The notes under the pieces were generated by a model. The model was not told where the DNA came from. It searched no databases and saw only the letters and a program-made list of their open reading frames with translations. This document shows positions 1 through 8,440 of a DNA stretch of 64,000 nucleotides, piece after piece. Numbering within the stretch: position 1 is the stretch's first letter; each line of letters opens with the position of its first letter. A program made the translations under genes and the position numbers. The stretch spans positions 1-64,000 of the forward strand of contig LDWW01000018.1 of the NCBI GenBank assembly GCA_001045525.1. Reading direction: 5' to 3'. This stretch comes from Chitinispirillum alkaliphilum (GTDB taxonomy: Bacteria; Fibrobacterota; Chitinivibrionia; Chitinivibrionales; Chitinispirillaceae).

Positions 1-11
1 CCTAACTATAG

Positions 12-167
12 CGGAAAAAATGGTATCAGGATGGAAAAACCGAGGGTAAAATTGAAGCAGCACAAAAAATGATCGAACTTGGAATGAGTGATGAGCAGAT
101 TGAGAAAATTACCGCATTGGGGATTGAAAAGATAAGGGAACTGAGAGGGAAAGATAAGAGCTGTTGA
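12..167 (+). pseudogene. 3' remnant of an Rpn/YhgA-family nuclease (putative transposase) gene
   Basis: The frame ending at the TGA at 165-167 encodes a Lys/Glu-rich tail (KTEGKIEAAQKMIELGMSDE...) that is nearly identical to the C-terminus of the gene ending at 1739. Upstream in the same frame there are stop codons at 3-5 and 9-11, and the first 20 bases differ from the second copy by small insertions, so this copy is broken at or just before the window edge. It lacks the short EGKV insertion of the other copy. Repeated short helical tails of this kind are typical of Rpn/PD-(D/E)XK transposase-like proteins; the assignment rests on the similarity to the copy at 836-1739. Confidence 0.6.
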
Positions 168-210
168 CTTGTGTGTTGTTTGGAGACATTGGGCCTGAAA
201 CTTGTTTATC

Positions 211-420
211 ATTCCCCTGGCCTCAACTCCCGCTTCGGAAGACCTCTCCGGGATTTTCGTCTACCCCTTCAACGCGGCCGGAAATTTATGCTGAGCACCG
301 CCGAACTATCCCGCGGGCACAGTTCGATCCCGATTTTATATCGGGACTCATTGCAGGCATTAAGATAAGCTATCCCGCCGTCGGCGGGATAGCCCTTCAA
401 AGTGAAGGTTCATCTTCATA
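211..420. repeat. Dispersed non-coding repeat A, copy 1, with two palindromes
   Basis: The stretch from 211 to about 320 matches 3238-3346 closely, and the match resumes at about 390-415 (3378-3405). The copy at 3238 lacks about 55 bases present here. That extra segment holds two hairpins: a 7-bp stem at 328-334/340-346 and a perfect 11-bp stem at 369-379/383-393 with a 3-base loop. The rest of 168-835 has no convincing gene; reading frames there are short and not family-like. Confidence 0.7.
369..393. repeat. Perfect 11-bp palindrome (REP-like hairpin)
   Basis: GCTATCCCGCC at 369-379 and GGCGGGATAGC at 383-393 are exact reverse complements around the loop GTC. It is GC-rich, sits inside repeat A copy 1, and has no T-run, so it is more like a REP palindrome than a terminator. 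Confidence 0.6.
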
Positions 421-550
421 GCCATGGCTTCACACCTTCCAGGCAATCTGCCGCATTTTATCCAAGTTGTGTTTTCATGCACGAAGGCATGTTTTAATGT
501 TTCTTTTTCCCAGAGCTGTCTCGGATTAATACAAATGCCACTGAGCAAGA

Positions 551-695
551 GCGCCAGGGCGGACTGGAGGTGGACAATTCCTATTGTCCAGTCCCCTCCA
601 AAAAGCGGAGTCCTCGCAGCGATACTAACGAGGGACCGAGGAAGAATGACGAGCAGTAAGGAGGACCGGTGCCGTCTTCGGCAGGCGCCCAGAAT
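551..695. repeat. Dispersed non-coding repeat B, copy 1
   Basis: The stretch starting GCGCCAGGGCGGAC and ending GGCAGGCGCCCAGAAT matches 8154-8296 over its whole length with scattered differences; the best conserved parts are GCGGAGTCCTCGCAGC and the CGTCTTCGGCAGGCGCCC end. It lies between broken Rpn genes and may be an element that spread with them, or a decayed mobile element. Confidence 0.65.
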
Positions 696-835
696 TCAAT
701 GTCTTTTATCATTTTACTTAAGCTTGGTACCAGTTACAGTGACTTTCTGCAAACCGAAGGCCTGCCCTGCAATTTGGCTCTGAATAGGCCCTTATAATCA
801 GACACTCGTTGTGTTTCAGGATTTATTTTGAACCT

Positions 836-1739
836 ATGGATGCAAAGGATAACCCCCTCAGCACTCCTCACGACACACTTTTCCGGGAAACATTTTCCAG
901 GATCGAAACAGTTCGCTCATTTGTGGCTAATTATGTTCCAAAGAAGATAAGTTCCCAGCTCAACCTCCAAACACTTGCGATTCAAAAAGATTCCTTTATC
1001 GATAAGGAACTCAGCGAACACTTTTCAGATATCCTCTATAGTGTCAAATTGCGCGGCAAACCGGCATTTTTATATCTGCTCTTTGAACATAAAAGTTATA
1101 TTGACCCATGGACCGGTTTTCAGCTTCTCAGAAACATGGTGAAAATCTGGGAGCAGTACAGAAAGCAGCATAAAAGAACCGATACTGATCTACCAGGGAG
1201 CACAGCAGTGGAAAGCAGAAACTTCAATCACCCATCTTTTCGAAAATGTCGAAAATACACGGGATTATATCCCCGAATTCAAGACAGAGGTATATGATAT
1301 TTCACATATCCCCGATGAACAAATCAGGGGTGAGATACTTCTGAGGGTAAATTTTCTCATACAGAAGTACTCCAGAACCCCACAGCTTTGGGATAAACTT
1401 CATGAGATACTGCACTTATTGCTTGAATTAAAGGACAAGAAAACCAAATTAGAGTATTTTGAAATATTATACCGGTATCTCAGTAGCGTAACGGATGCAA
1501 AGAATGCAGAGCAGTTAAATCAGGAGTTCATAGAAAGTGCACAGACAGGAGGGTTTAAGATGCCTACAATAGCTGAAAAATGGTATCAGGATGGAAAAAC
1601 CGAGGGAAAAATTGAGGGAAAGGTCGAAGCAGCACAAAAAATGATCGAACTTGGAATGAGTGATGAGCAGATTGAGAAGATTACCGCATTGGGGATGGAA
1701 AAGATAAGGGAACTGAGAGGGGAAGATAAGAGCAGGTGA
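836..1739 (+). pseudogene. Rpn/YhgA-family recombination-promoting nuclease (putative transposase), frameshifted
   Basis: The 5' part from ATG 836 (MDAKDNPLSTPHDTLFRETF...) has the usual N-terminus of the Rpn/Transposase_31 family, including the DxxFKxxF-like start and the 'FLYLLFEHKSY' strand that carries the PD-(D/E)XK Glu-x-Lys. Near 1185-1195 the frame is lost: the expected 'IPLVIYxG' segment is shortened, and the correct continuation (LIYQGAQQWKAETS...) lies in another frame that stays open to the TGA ending at 1739. A deletion of about 25 bases that is not a multiple of three explains this. The intact protein would be about 310 aa. Family members are mobile-DNA-associated nucleases; this copy should be inactive unless rescued by frameshifting. 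Confidence 0.75.
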
Positions 1740-1900
1740 CTTGTGTGGTTTTCATTGGGTTGGCAGCTGATTTATATGCAGGAAAGTATTCCCCGAGAAA
1801 GCTGAGGCCCAAACGCTCCCTGAGTAAGCTGGTCCTCCAGCCGTACCGAGGGGAAACCGCTGCATGCTTAACCTCTTGTGCTGTGTGCCACTGTTGCCCA

Positions 1901-2037
1901 AGAGCTTAAGTCATCCCAAAAACCCTTAGAGCCCGATAGAGGGTGCCCAGATCGGCTTCTAAGCCGGTTTTAAAGCGCTTAAAACCCTATAAGTGGTTGA
2001 AAATAGGGAGCGGAGCTGGTCCGACCCCAAGTCTACC
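1901..2037. repeat. Dispersed non-coding repeat C, copy 1
   Basis: This stretch (for example ACCCTTAGAGCCCGATA, AGATCGGCTTCTAAGCC and GGTCCGACCCCAA) is repeated at 3428-3582 with small indels. A weak trace (GTGGTCCGACCGG) recurs near 8370. It abuts the 3' end of the 100-aa gene at 2033. No gene is visible in 1740-2032. Confidence 0.65.
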
Positions 2038-2335
2038 CCAAGGCATCTATCACATCAGAGATATCCCTTCTGTACAAATCACTCACCTCCTCCCCAGTCT
2101 CACTGCAGCCGTAAAACTCATGCCAGTCGTGGTCCAGTGAGGGGTCGGTTTTCTCAAAATAAAGGTCGGGCACCTTGAGCCTCGATGCGACAAAGTTCTG
2201 CCTGTCGATCAACCGTGCCTCTATGCGGGCATTTATCTGATCGACAGGCATGTTGCCGCTGTTCGAAAAGATCACCTCGCCCCAGTTTTTGTAGTTTGCG
2301 CCATCGCGGTAGAGGTATTCAAATTTGATGTTCAT
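2033..2335 (-). CDS. Conserved hypothetical protein, 100 aa (twin copy 1)
   Basis: I do not recognise this family. The protein is acidic and soluble with no signal peptide or membrane segment, begins MNIKFEYLYRDGANYKNWGE, and has conserved-looking aromatic and acidic stretches (WGEVIFSN, HEFYGC, DLYRRDISDVIDALG). A second copy at 4304-4606 is about 95% identical, differing mainly at Arg/Gln in IEAR, VASR/LVSR and HDWH/HGWH. The duplication also covers about 60 bases upstream of the start, where both copies share AGACTGCCC and TTAGGATTACTCCTG. The pattern of mostly conservative changes suggests both copies have been kept as coding sequences. Function unknown; it sits among toxin-antitoxin-like small genes. 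Confidence 0.7.
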   Translation of the reverse strand: MNIKFEYLYRDGANYKNWGEVIFSNSGNMPVDQINARIEARLIDRQNFVASRLKVPDLYFEKTDPSLDHDWHEFYGCSETGEEVSDLYRRDISDVIDALG

Positions 2336-2567
2336 GAGAGACTGCCCCCTGGTTATGACCTCCCCTATTAGGATTACTCCTGGGGGCTACTGAAAAGTTG
2401 AAAGAACGATTTAACAGTGCCACCAGTGAGAATGTAATGAAGGACAAGGATGTTTACATGTGGGGAAATCGGGCCTGGTGTCCTCGCTGCGGATGCGGGA
2501 CATGTTGTAGGAGCGGGTTTGGGGACCGTGAGTGTCGGCCATTGGATATTTACTTACAGGCTTTTTG

Positions 2568-2837
2568 CTATGCCTGCCTTGAACTATCAGAACTGACAGA
2601 CCTGATAAATACAGATTCATGGTAAAGATTTTCAGGAGCCATATCAATTTCACCTGGCCAGACAACAGTTCCATTTTCAACTTTTGCGCGTTTGAACTGA
2701 GATGTGCCCTTGAGACAGTTATACGGTTTTAATTCAATATACCGGTTCATGTCAAAATTACGCACCTCACCGTTTTCGAATGTAAGCAACAGGTGATAAT
2801 TGTCAAGAACTTCAACAGAAACAACATCTATCAGCAT
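2568..2837 (-). CDS. DUF2442 domain-containing protein
   Basis: An 89-aa protein starting MLIDVVSVEVLDNYHLLLTF, with the compact beta-rich fold pattern of DUF2442: an LxLTFENGExRxFD strand pair, then a 'FKRAKVENGTVVWPGEIDMAPENLY' end. The start chosen is the ATG at 2837 because AAGGAAA lies just upstream; a longer frame to 2885 would overlap the preceding gene. It follows the DUF4160 gene by 10 bases, so the two are an operon. DUF4160-DUF2442 pairs are widespread in mobile and accessory DNA and are often suggested to be toxin-antitoxin-like; that role is inference. Confidence 0.85.
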   Translation of the reverse strand: MLIDVVSVEVLDNYHLLLTFENGEVRNFDMNRYIELKPYNCLKGTSQFKRAKVENGTVVWPGEIDMAPENLYHESVFIRSVSSDSSRQA

Positions 2838-2847
2838 AGTACTTTCC

Positions 2848-3117
2848 TTATCTGAGTGGCTCGATTTTAAACGGCTCTTCGCCATTTATTGCAAGTTCCC
2901 AGTCAGCCAACAACTCATCCCTATGGATATCGATCCAGACCTGAACCATCCGAAATTGTTTCGGTGGCAGCTCACCATCCAAAAGAGTACCGTCATCAAT
3001 GGCTATAGAGGCTTTAAAACCCTGATAACGGGCATGTATATGAGCTTTATTGTGCTGCACATTATCCCGGTAAAACAATGATATCAATATACCGTAAAAC
3101 ATCGAAATAGTAGGCAT
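2848..3117 (-). CDS. DUF4160 domain-containing protein
   Basis: An 89-aa protein beginning MPTISMFYGILISLFYRD, followed by the family's HIHARYQGFKASI strand and the C-terminal DELLADWELAINGEEPFKIEPL. The ATG at 3117 was chosen because AGGAGA sits 7 bases upstream and the family starts at MPTI; a longer frame to 3195 has no support. It is the first gene of a two-gene unit with the DUF2442 gene. The order and spacing match the second, decayed pair at 3686-4234. Molecular function is unknown. Confidence 0.85.
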   Translation of the reverse strand: MPTISMFYGILISLFYRDNVQHNKAHIHARYQGFKASIAIDDGTLLDGELPPKQFRMVQVWIDIHRDELLADWELAINGEEPFKIEPLR

Positions 3118-3237
3118 TACGGTTCTCCTAACAGATGGATTTTTTACTAAAATACACTCCATACCATTGGAATGTCCATTACAATCAAAATGCAAGGGTG
3201 GAATGGAAGGATAAATGAGTTTACAAGTGGGGAAAGC

Positions 3238-3412
3238 ATTCCCCTACCCTCAACTCCCGCTTCGGAAGACCTCAGCGGGATTTTCGTCTACCCCTTCAAT
3301 GCAGTCGGGAATTTATGCTGAGCGCCGCCGAAGTACCCCGCAGGCACATTAAGGATGGCGAATATTATAGCCCTTTAGAGTGAAGGTTCATCTTCAAGGC
3401 TATGGCTGAATG
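3238..3412. repeat. Dispersed non-coding repeat A, copy 2
   Basis: Matches 211-420 but lacks the hairpin-bearing segment 321-375. Shared landmarks are CCTCAACTCCCGCTTCGGAA, TTTTCGTCTACCCCTTCAA and GTGAAGGTTCATCTTCA. Together with repeat C copy 2 it fills the 568-base gap 3118-3685, in which no gene is visible. Confidence 0.65.
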
Positions 3413-3427
3413 TGTAGAGTGCCAGTA

Positions 3428-3582
3428 GGCATAAGTCATCTTATACACCCCACCCTAACTTATACCCTTAGAGCCCGATAAACGGTGACCAGATCGGCTT
3501 CTAAGCCAATTTTTAAGCGCTTAGAACCCCGTAACAGGTTGAAAAATAAGGAGCGGGGCTGGTCCGACCCCAAATCTATGTT
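3428..3582. repeat. Dispersed non-coding repeat C, copy 2
   Basis: Matches 1901-2037, including CCCTTAGAGCCCGATA, CAGATCGGCTTCTAAGCC, TAAGCGCTTA and GGTCCGACCCCAA. An insertion of about 15 bases near 3440-3460 separates the two copies. Repeats A and C are adjacent here but about 1.5 kb apart in the first occurrence, so they move or decay independently. Confidence 0.65.
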
Positions 3583-3685
3583 GTCAAGACCAAAGTGCAA
3601 GGAGTTTTTAAGCGGCTGCATATCAGAAGCCAGTTAACGGAGGTCAGAAGGCAGATAACCAAAGGTATTTGCTATTCTGGTCTTT

Positions 3686-3934
3686 TCACACAGTTTTATA
3701 AACTGAGGTACTCTTGTTCCAGAGGAAGTCAGGGTCAAGGTCAACACCACAGGGCCATTCAATTGTCCCGTATGCCACCTTAACCTGATTGAAAGCAGTC
3801 TGGTCCTTGAGACTGCTGAAGACACTAAATGAAAGAAATAGTGAAATGTCTATAAACCGATGCTCACCATTGGAGAAGGTTAACTCCAAAACGTAATCTT
3901 CTTTTGTTTCTGCTTTTATAACCCTTGGTACCAT
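3686..3934 (-). CDS. DUF2442 domain-containing protein (second copy)
   Basis: An 82-aa protein (MVPRVIKAETKEDYVLELTF...) with the DUF2442 pattern: an LELTFSNGExRFID strand pair, a central FSSLKDQTAFNQVKV and an end 'GTIEWPCGVDLDPDFLW'. It diverges clearly from the copy at 2568-2837, so it is an old paralogue, not a recent duplication. Its partner DUF4160 gene, ending 6 bases upstream, is broken (3940-4234). If the pair is a toxin-antitoxin-like module, this gene is an orphan. The frame itself is intact. Confidence 0.75.
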   Translation of the reverse strand: MVPRVIKAETKEDYVLELTFSNGEHRFIDISLFLSFSVFSSLKDQTAFNQVKVAYGTIEWPCGVDLDPDFLWNKSTSVYKTV

Positions 3935-3939
3935 TTTCC

Positions 3940-4234
3940 TTATTGCAGAGGTGCTATCCTAAACGGTTCCTCACTATTCATCACCAAATTCCAGTCAGCC
4001 ATTAGTTCTTCTGTGTGTAATTCAGCCCATGCTTCAACGAGTTTTTTTTTCTGTTTTGAAGGGAGTTCGCCTTCTGTAAAAATCCCCCTCTGGAAATCAA
4101 GAACGGCCTCGTATTCCCCATAATATACGTGGAAGTGTGGTGGATTATGCTCACCGGGAGCAAACTACATCCTTATTATTATGCCATAAAACATCCTTAT
4201 TATTATGCCATAAAACATCGTTATTGTTTGGCAT
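3940..4234 (-). pseudogene. DUF4160 gene broken by a frameshift, a nonsense codon and a 24-bp duplication
   Basis: Reading the minus strand, most of a DUF4160 protein is recoverable: after FAPGEHNPPHFHVYYGEYEA the frame runs through GELPSKQ and ELMADWNLVMNSEEPFRIAPLQ to the TAA at 3940-3942. The start ATGCCA at 4234 should continue ACAATAACGATG, but an extra A shifts the frame, a 24-base direct duplication (4168-4215) repeats the FYGIII-coding segment, and the expected Tyr codon before FAPGEH reads TAG. The body is well preserved, so inactivation looks fairly recent. Confidence 0.85.
4168..4215. repeat. 24-bp perfect tandem duplication
   Basis: The unit CATCCTTATTATTATGCCAT followed by AAAA occurs twice without a difference (4168-4191 and 4192-4215), followed by a third partial match CATCGTTATTG. 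It lies in the 5' part of the broken DUF4160 gene and looks like a replication-slippage event. Confidence 0.9.
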
Positions 4235-4303
4235 ATAACCTTCGGCTAAGATCTGTCCTAAATATAAGAAAAGGAACACTGATACAAAGCCTTTAACCCC
4301 AAT

Positions 4304-4606
4304 TCACCCCAAGGCATCAATCACATCAGAGATATCCCTTCTGTACAAATCACTCACCTCCTCCCCAGTCTCACTGCAGCCGTAAAACTCATGCCAGCCG
4401 TGGTCCAGTGAGGGGTCGGTTTTCTCGAAATAAAGATCGGGCACCTTGAGCCTTGAAACCAAAAAGTTCTGTCTGTCGATCAACTGTGCCTCTATGCGGG
4501 CATTTATCTGATCGACAGGCATGTTGCCGCTGTTCGAAAAGATCACCTCGCCCCAGTTTTTGTAGTTTGCGCCATCGCGGTAGAGGTATTCGAATTTGAT
4601 GTTCAT
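4304..4606 (-). CDS. Conserved hypothetical protein, 100 aa (twin copy 2)
   Basis: Near-identical to the protein at 2033-2335 (about 95% identity, no gaps). The homology extends about 60 bases upstream of the start codon and about 15 bases past the stop (CACCCCAAGGCAT), which delimits a duplicated block of about 370 bases. Unlike copy 1 it is not followed by repeat C. No family recognised; see copy 1 for sequence features. Confidence 0.7.
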   Translation of the reverse strand: MNIKFEYLYRDGANYKNWGEVIFSNSGNMPVDQINARIEAQLIDRQNFLVSRLKVPDLYFEKTDPSLDHGWHEFYGCSETGEEVSDLYRRDISDVIDALG

Positions 4607-4713
4607 GAGAGACTGCCCTCTGGAAGATTGTGATGTTAGGATTACTCCTGAGGGGTAGCGAATAGTTTTGAATGTATAAAAAATTGTAGGGTTAATGTAA
4701 GTAGGAGTGACAC

Positions 4714-6729
4714 CTACAAGACTTGAAGCCCTACACTCTCCAAATAAGCATAGGTAGGATCATAAAACATCTTAGCCCTTGTCGGGTCCGAATCAACTCC
4801 CTCCGGTACGACTATCACCATTCCCTGTCTAGCGCGCGTTAAAAGTACTCGATAAGCATTTTTTAAATAGATTTTTCTTTCTGCTTTCAAAATCCTATTC
4901 CAGCGGTCTCCGCGAAAAGAAAAATGGCCCCAACCATCTGGTGTGTACCTAAAGTCAGCATCCCAGGTCACACATGCCCAATCAAGTTCAAGGCCTTGTA
5001 TCTGAAATTCTGTGGCAACATCCTCAAGGTAATATGAAGACCTGACATCTTCTTTGCCATCAAGGAACCAATTGATGGGATTAACATTTGCCCTAACATC
5101 AATAGCATAAGGCTTTAATCTCTGTGCCTGCGATGAAACGATAATTCCATACCTCTCAGTACCACGAGCCTGGGACCTTAACCACTCCTTTGCTTTATCC
5201 AAATCTCTTGTTAACACAATAGGGTAGTTCTTCTTTATCTTAAGATAGGTCTCTTTGGCATCTTTAATGTCGAAATCCAGTACTTGTTTAACAAGAGCTG
5301 AGACATGCTCGGCTCTAAAAGATCGCATTGAAACTGAAAGGTGAAGGCCATCATTGTAGAAAACATTTGGCCTATCTTTAATAGAAGATAAAATTTTACC
5401 TGCGCCATATTCACTATCATGTAAGCGTGAGGATATGTGTATATGCCAATCTGGAAAAATGCGTTTTAAAGATTCAATCCACTCACCAATACCTGCTTCA
5501 CCAGTGTTAATTTCCTGCCCGCCTCCTACGAGGCAAACAATAACAGCCCAATCAGGATGCCGATCTAAACAAGAGATAAGATATTCTGGCTCAGAAATAT
5601 TAAAATCTGATATTTTCTTCTTAGTACGCATGAAACTACCTGTTTTCTCTAAATTCCATGCTCTTTGTGCTTCATCAAAGATTGCTACATGTTCTACAGG
5701 AGGCTTTGTCGTATCAATGAGACAGTCATCCCGGAAATTGTGTACGTTTTGAATAAACATTTTCACATCACTTAAAGCTTCACTCTTCCGGAATTTATTC
5801 CCAAGCTCTTTTTCCCTGGCCACCTTATCTCTTGCCAAAGCTTCTCGGAGGATGGCTACAAGTGGTCCATTGCCCGACAGAAACACACTGTACATATCAC
5901 TATTTTTGTCTATGTGGTCAGTTGCAATGTTAAGCCCTACAAGTGTTTTACCCGCGCCTGGTACACCCGTAACAAAACAGATTGATTTATAGGATCTCTC
6001 TTTAGACAAACGAACAACTTCTGAAATAGAAGCTGTGGTTTTGGATAGATTTACCGCACTTGCATCACTGCGAGTAATGTCAATTACAGAATGTCCACTG
6101 TATAGAGCCATTGCTGCTTCTATGATAGTAGGTGTAGGGCAATATCTCCCAGATTCCCAGGATAGAGGATCTATTTTAGGCCCATCACAGAACTCCAGCA
6201 CACTAGCTAAACACTCACTCAAAAGCTCTGTGGTACAAAGGATTGGCTGCAAAAGTCTGTCGTGGTGGTGTGTAGTTGCAACTACAGGAAGAACAGAAGG
6301 TTGTGCTCTTGTGGGTAAAAGTACAGGCGCAACAAATTGCTCGTGTGATGTTTCATGGAAATTCTTGAGATCAAGTGCATAATCCCAAACTTGATCTATT
6401 GAAGAGGACAAAAACTCACTCTCACCAACTTTAAACTCAATAACAAAAACAACTGATTTTATTACTAATACAGCATCAATGCGCTTACCCATTCTTGGGA
6501 TCGAATATTCGAAATAAATATTTCCGACCCTGCCATTAAGAGTATTTTTCAGAATTGTGATCTGCTCTTTCCAAGCATCACGCTGTGATTGACCAAGATC
6601 AAAGGTGTTTGCTGATGCAAGCTTTCCAAGAATTTCTTCTTGGGATGTAAGCAAAAAATTGCTTATTGAATCAGAATAATAAGCTCGTTTATGTTGTGAT
6701 TTGTCTAAGGTTTGTTCTTTTGTCATCAT
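4714..6729 (-). CDS. DUF2075 (Schlafen group 3-like) ATPase/helicase with a nuclease-like N-terminus
   Basis: A 671-aa protein. The N-terminal 120 residues contain RIDAVLV (Asp85) followed by [11 protein letters not shown] (Glu98, Lys100), the D...ExK pattern of PD-(D/E)XK nucleases. Residues 245-650 form the DUF2075 ATPase core: Walker A GVPGAGKT at 255-262, Walker [12 protein letters not shown] at 348-358 with Asp352-Glu353, and near the C-terminus [10 protein letters not shown] and [19 protein letters not shown], the helicase motif V/VI region. Relatives are predicted DNA/RNA helicase-like ATPases, some in phage-defence contexts. The gene lies 32 bases downstream of the NERD gene on the same strand, so the pair is probably co-transcribed. 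Nuclease activity and a defence role are inferred from motifs and context. Confidence 0.85.
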   Translation of the reverse strand: MMTKEQTLDKSQHKRAYYSDSISNFLLTSQEEILGKLASANTFDLGQSQRDAWKEQITILKNTLNGRVGNIYFEYSIPRMGKRIDAVLVIKSVVFVIEFKVGESEFLSSSIDQVWDYALDLKNFHETSHEQFVAPVLLPTRAQPSVLPVVATTHHHDRLLQPILCTTELLSECLASVLEFCDGPKIDPLSWESGRYCPTPTIIEAAMALYSGHSVIDITRSDASAVNLSKTTASISEVVRLSKERSYKSICFVTGVPGAGKTLVGLNIATDHIDKNSDMYSVFLSGNGPLVAILREALARDKVAREKELGNKFRKSEALSDVKMFIQNVHNFRDDCLIDTTKPPVEHVAIFDEAQRAWNLEKTGSFMRTKKKISDFNISEPEYLISCLDRHPDWAVIVCLVGGGQEINTGEAGIGEWIESLKRIFPDWHIHISSRLHDSEYGAGKILSSIKDRPNVFYNDGLHLSVSMRSFRAEHVSALVKQVLDFDIKDAKETYLKIKKNYPIVLTRDLDKAKEWLRSQARGTERYGIIVSSQAQRLKPYAIDVRANVNPINWFLDGKEDVRSSYYLEDVATEFQIQGLELDWACVTWDADFRYTPDGWGHFSFRGDRWNRILKAERKIYLKNAYRVLLTRARQGMVIVVPEGVDSDPTRAKMFYDPTYAYLESVGLQVL

Positions 6730-6761
6730 TCAAGCTACACCTGTTATTTCTTTTTGTCAGT

Positions 6762-7538
6762 TTAAACAACATCCACAACCCCCCTACACTGCGGAAACCT
6801 CACACACCCCCAAAATTCCTTACCAACATTCTGCCCTCTTTTCGCCTTTCTCATTACCATTACCCCTCCACATTTCGGGCAATTAGGCGTGTTTTTCTTT
6901 TCCTCTACGATTGTTTTCACATGACGTATATGAGCCAGATTCGTTTTTAAGGAGGGGGATAGTCTTCCAGATTCAATTTTCCTTGTAATTTGATTTACTT
7001 GTGATTTGGTTAATACCGGCTCTGTTTTTGACTTAATATACCAGAGATAGCCTAAACCATGAGTTACATTTTCGGGCATTTCTGTTTTGATCGTACAGTC
7101 TCCAATAAAGATGACTACAGAGTGTAATTGCTTTTCATTTAACCCCAACAATGACTCCAGAACTTTTACATGTTTATAGTTCTGATGTAATGGGTTTTGG
7201 AATTTTGCTGAATACCTGTAAATTTTTTGAGTCCAAGTTTTTTGATTCTGGCTTCCGTAAATCCAACCCTTCATGTTTTTAGTTTCGACTACGAAAACGC
7301 CGAATTTAGACGCAATGATGTGGTCAATTTGGGTGGTTCCATCACTGGTCGGAAGCGTTACGTTTTTTATCAGATGATATTGGTTTTTATCGAGCAGCCA
7401 TTTTGCAGAAACATTGATGATAAACTCGCCCATCAATCCTTTGAACCAGGATGATTTCAAAATCGTTATGACGATTACAAGTGGTATTATCCACCACAGA
7501 ATGCTGGTAATTTGTTTGATGAATGGTGTAAAATCCAT
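6762..7538 (-). CDS. Membrane-anchored NERD-domain protein with a topoisomerase-type zinc finger
   Basis: A 258-aa protein starting MDFTPFIKQITSILWWIIPLV. One N-terminal membrane segment (about residues 10-28) is followed by a NERD (nuclease-related) domain: LLDKNQYHLIKNVTLP, GTTQIDHIIASKFGVFVVETKN (Asp, Glu-x-Lys) and the family's K-W-Q-like KTWTQ. The C-terminus is a four-Cys zinc finger (CPKCGG...WGCVRFPQCRG) like those at the ends of type I topoisomerases. The ATG at 7538 was preferred over the open frame to 7685, whose extra N-terminus is basic and unlike the family. It precedes the DUF2075 ATPase gene; NERD proteins occur with helicases and in defence islands. Confidence 0.85.
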   Translation of the reverse strand: MDFTPFIKQITSILWWIIPLVIVITILKSSWFKGLMGEFIINVSAKWLLDKNQYHLIKNVTLPTSDGTTQIDHIIASKFGVFVVETKNMKGWIYGSQNQKTWTQKIYRYSAKFQNPLHQNYKHVKVLESLLGLNEKQLHSVVIFIGDCTIKTEMPENVTHGLGYLWYIKSKTEPVLTKSQVNQITRKIESGRLSPSLKTNLAHIRHVKTIVEEKKNTPNCPKCGGVMVMRKAKRGQNVGKEFWGCVRFPQCRGVVDVV

Positions 7539-7685
7539 AAAATATAAAATACCTAACTGATTGATTATCTTTCTCCAAGATCGGACAGCACAGAAACCAA
7601 GTTTTATCTTCAGAAATACCATCCCCCCTCTCAACAGAAGACGAACGGTTTTTCGTGGAATAGGCTGAAACTTCAGATAACACAT

Positions 7686-8440
7686 ACTACTGCATCATCA
7701 GAGCCAGCTCATCCAAACTATTAAACGCCAATGAATTAATCTTAGCGGACAAAATCTGAAAAACAAGAGAGCAGAACAAAACAGGGCAGTACAGAAATCG
7801 ACCACATCACAATAATACATATAATACATTTAAGAACTAATTCTGAAAAGAGTAAACTTTACTTTTTTTCGCATCTCTCCCTGTGGTGAGCAATTTCCAT
7901 TAATTGTGGTGATTATCGGATAATTTTTTTTCGCTATGAAAAGATAATTTGAGAAGGTGACATATTGTGTCGCTGGGGGGATTTTTTGCAAAATATTATG
8001 ATTCCGGGTATCACCTTTCGAAGGGGTTCGGGGACCGTTCCCCCCCCCCCTCGGTACACAGCATAAGAAAGCTTGTGGCGGATATCAATTCCTTTCATAC
8101 CTTGCCAGGAGAAAAAACCTCTGATGTGTTCACAAATGCCGCAAGGGTAAACCGCGCCAGGGGGGACGAAGCGTGGACGATTCCTATCGGCCAGTGCCCT
8201 CAAGAAGGCGGAGTCCTCGCAGCCTTACCAACGAGGCACCGAGCGTTTTAGCGAGCGCGGAGGAGAACCGGTGACGTCTTCGGCAGGCGCCCAGAATACT
8301 CTTAATTCCTTGCTGTAATCCCAATCCCATCCTTAACCACTATACCCCGCTGGTGTTTAAAAACAGAGTGGTCCGACCGGTTCCGCCCCCGGAAATTCAA
8401 GTTTATGGTAAGATACCGGCATGGGTTCACCCCCCTGTTT
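7686..8440. other. Gene-poor 755-base gap with repeat B copy 2 and a C11 homopolymer
   Basis: No frame here is convincing. The gap contains an 11-base run of C at 8040-8050, AT-rich DNA at 7780-7960, and repeat B at 8154-8296. It marks the boundary between the accessory region and the less mosaic region that follows. Confidence 0.6.
8154..8296. repeat. Dispersed non-coding repeat B, copy 2
   Basis: Matches 551-695, beginning GCGCCAG and ending GGCAGGCGCCCAGAAT, with the shared core GGCGGAGTCCTCGCAGC. Both copies can be read as ...WTIPI...GVLAA on the plus strand, but no start signal or extended frame supports a protein. Confidence 0.65.

Noticed and set aside
164-783. Plus-strand frames at 164-421 and 424-783
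   Set aside because: They run across repeats A and B, whose second copies do not keep the frames.
2398-2625. 75-codon plus-strand frame rich in Cys
   Set aside because: It overlaps the 3' end of the DUF2442 gene in antisense, starts without a ribosome site and resembles no family.
7967-8251. 94-codon plus-strand frame
   Set aside because: It crosses repeat B copy 2 and a C11 run, and the matching repeat B copy 1 is not in the same kind of frame.
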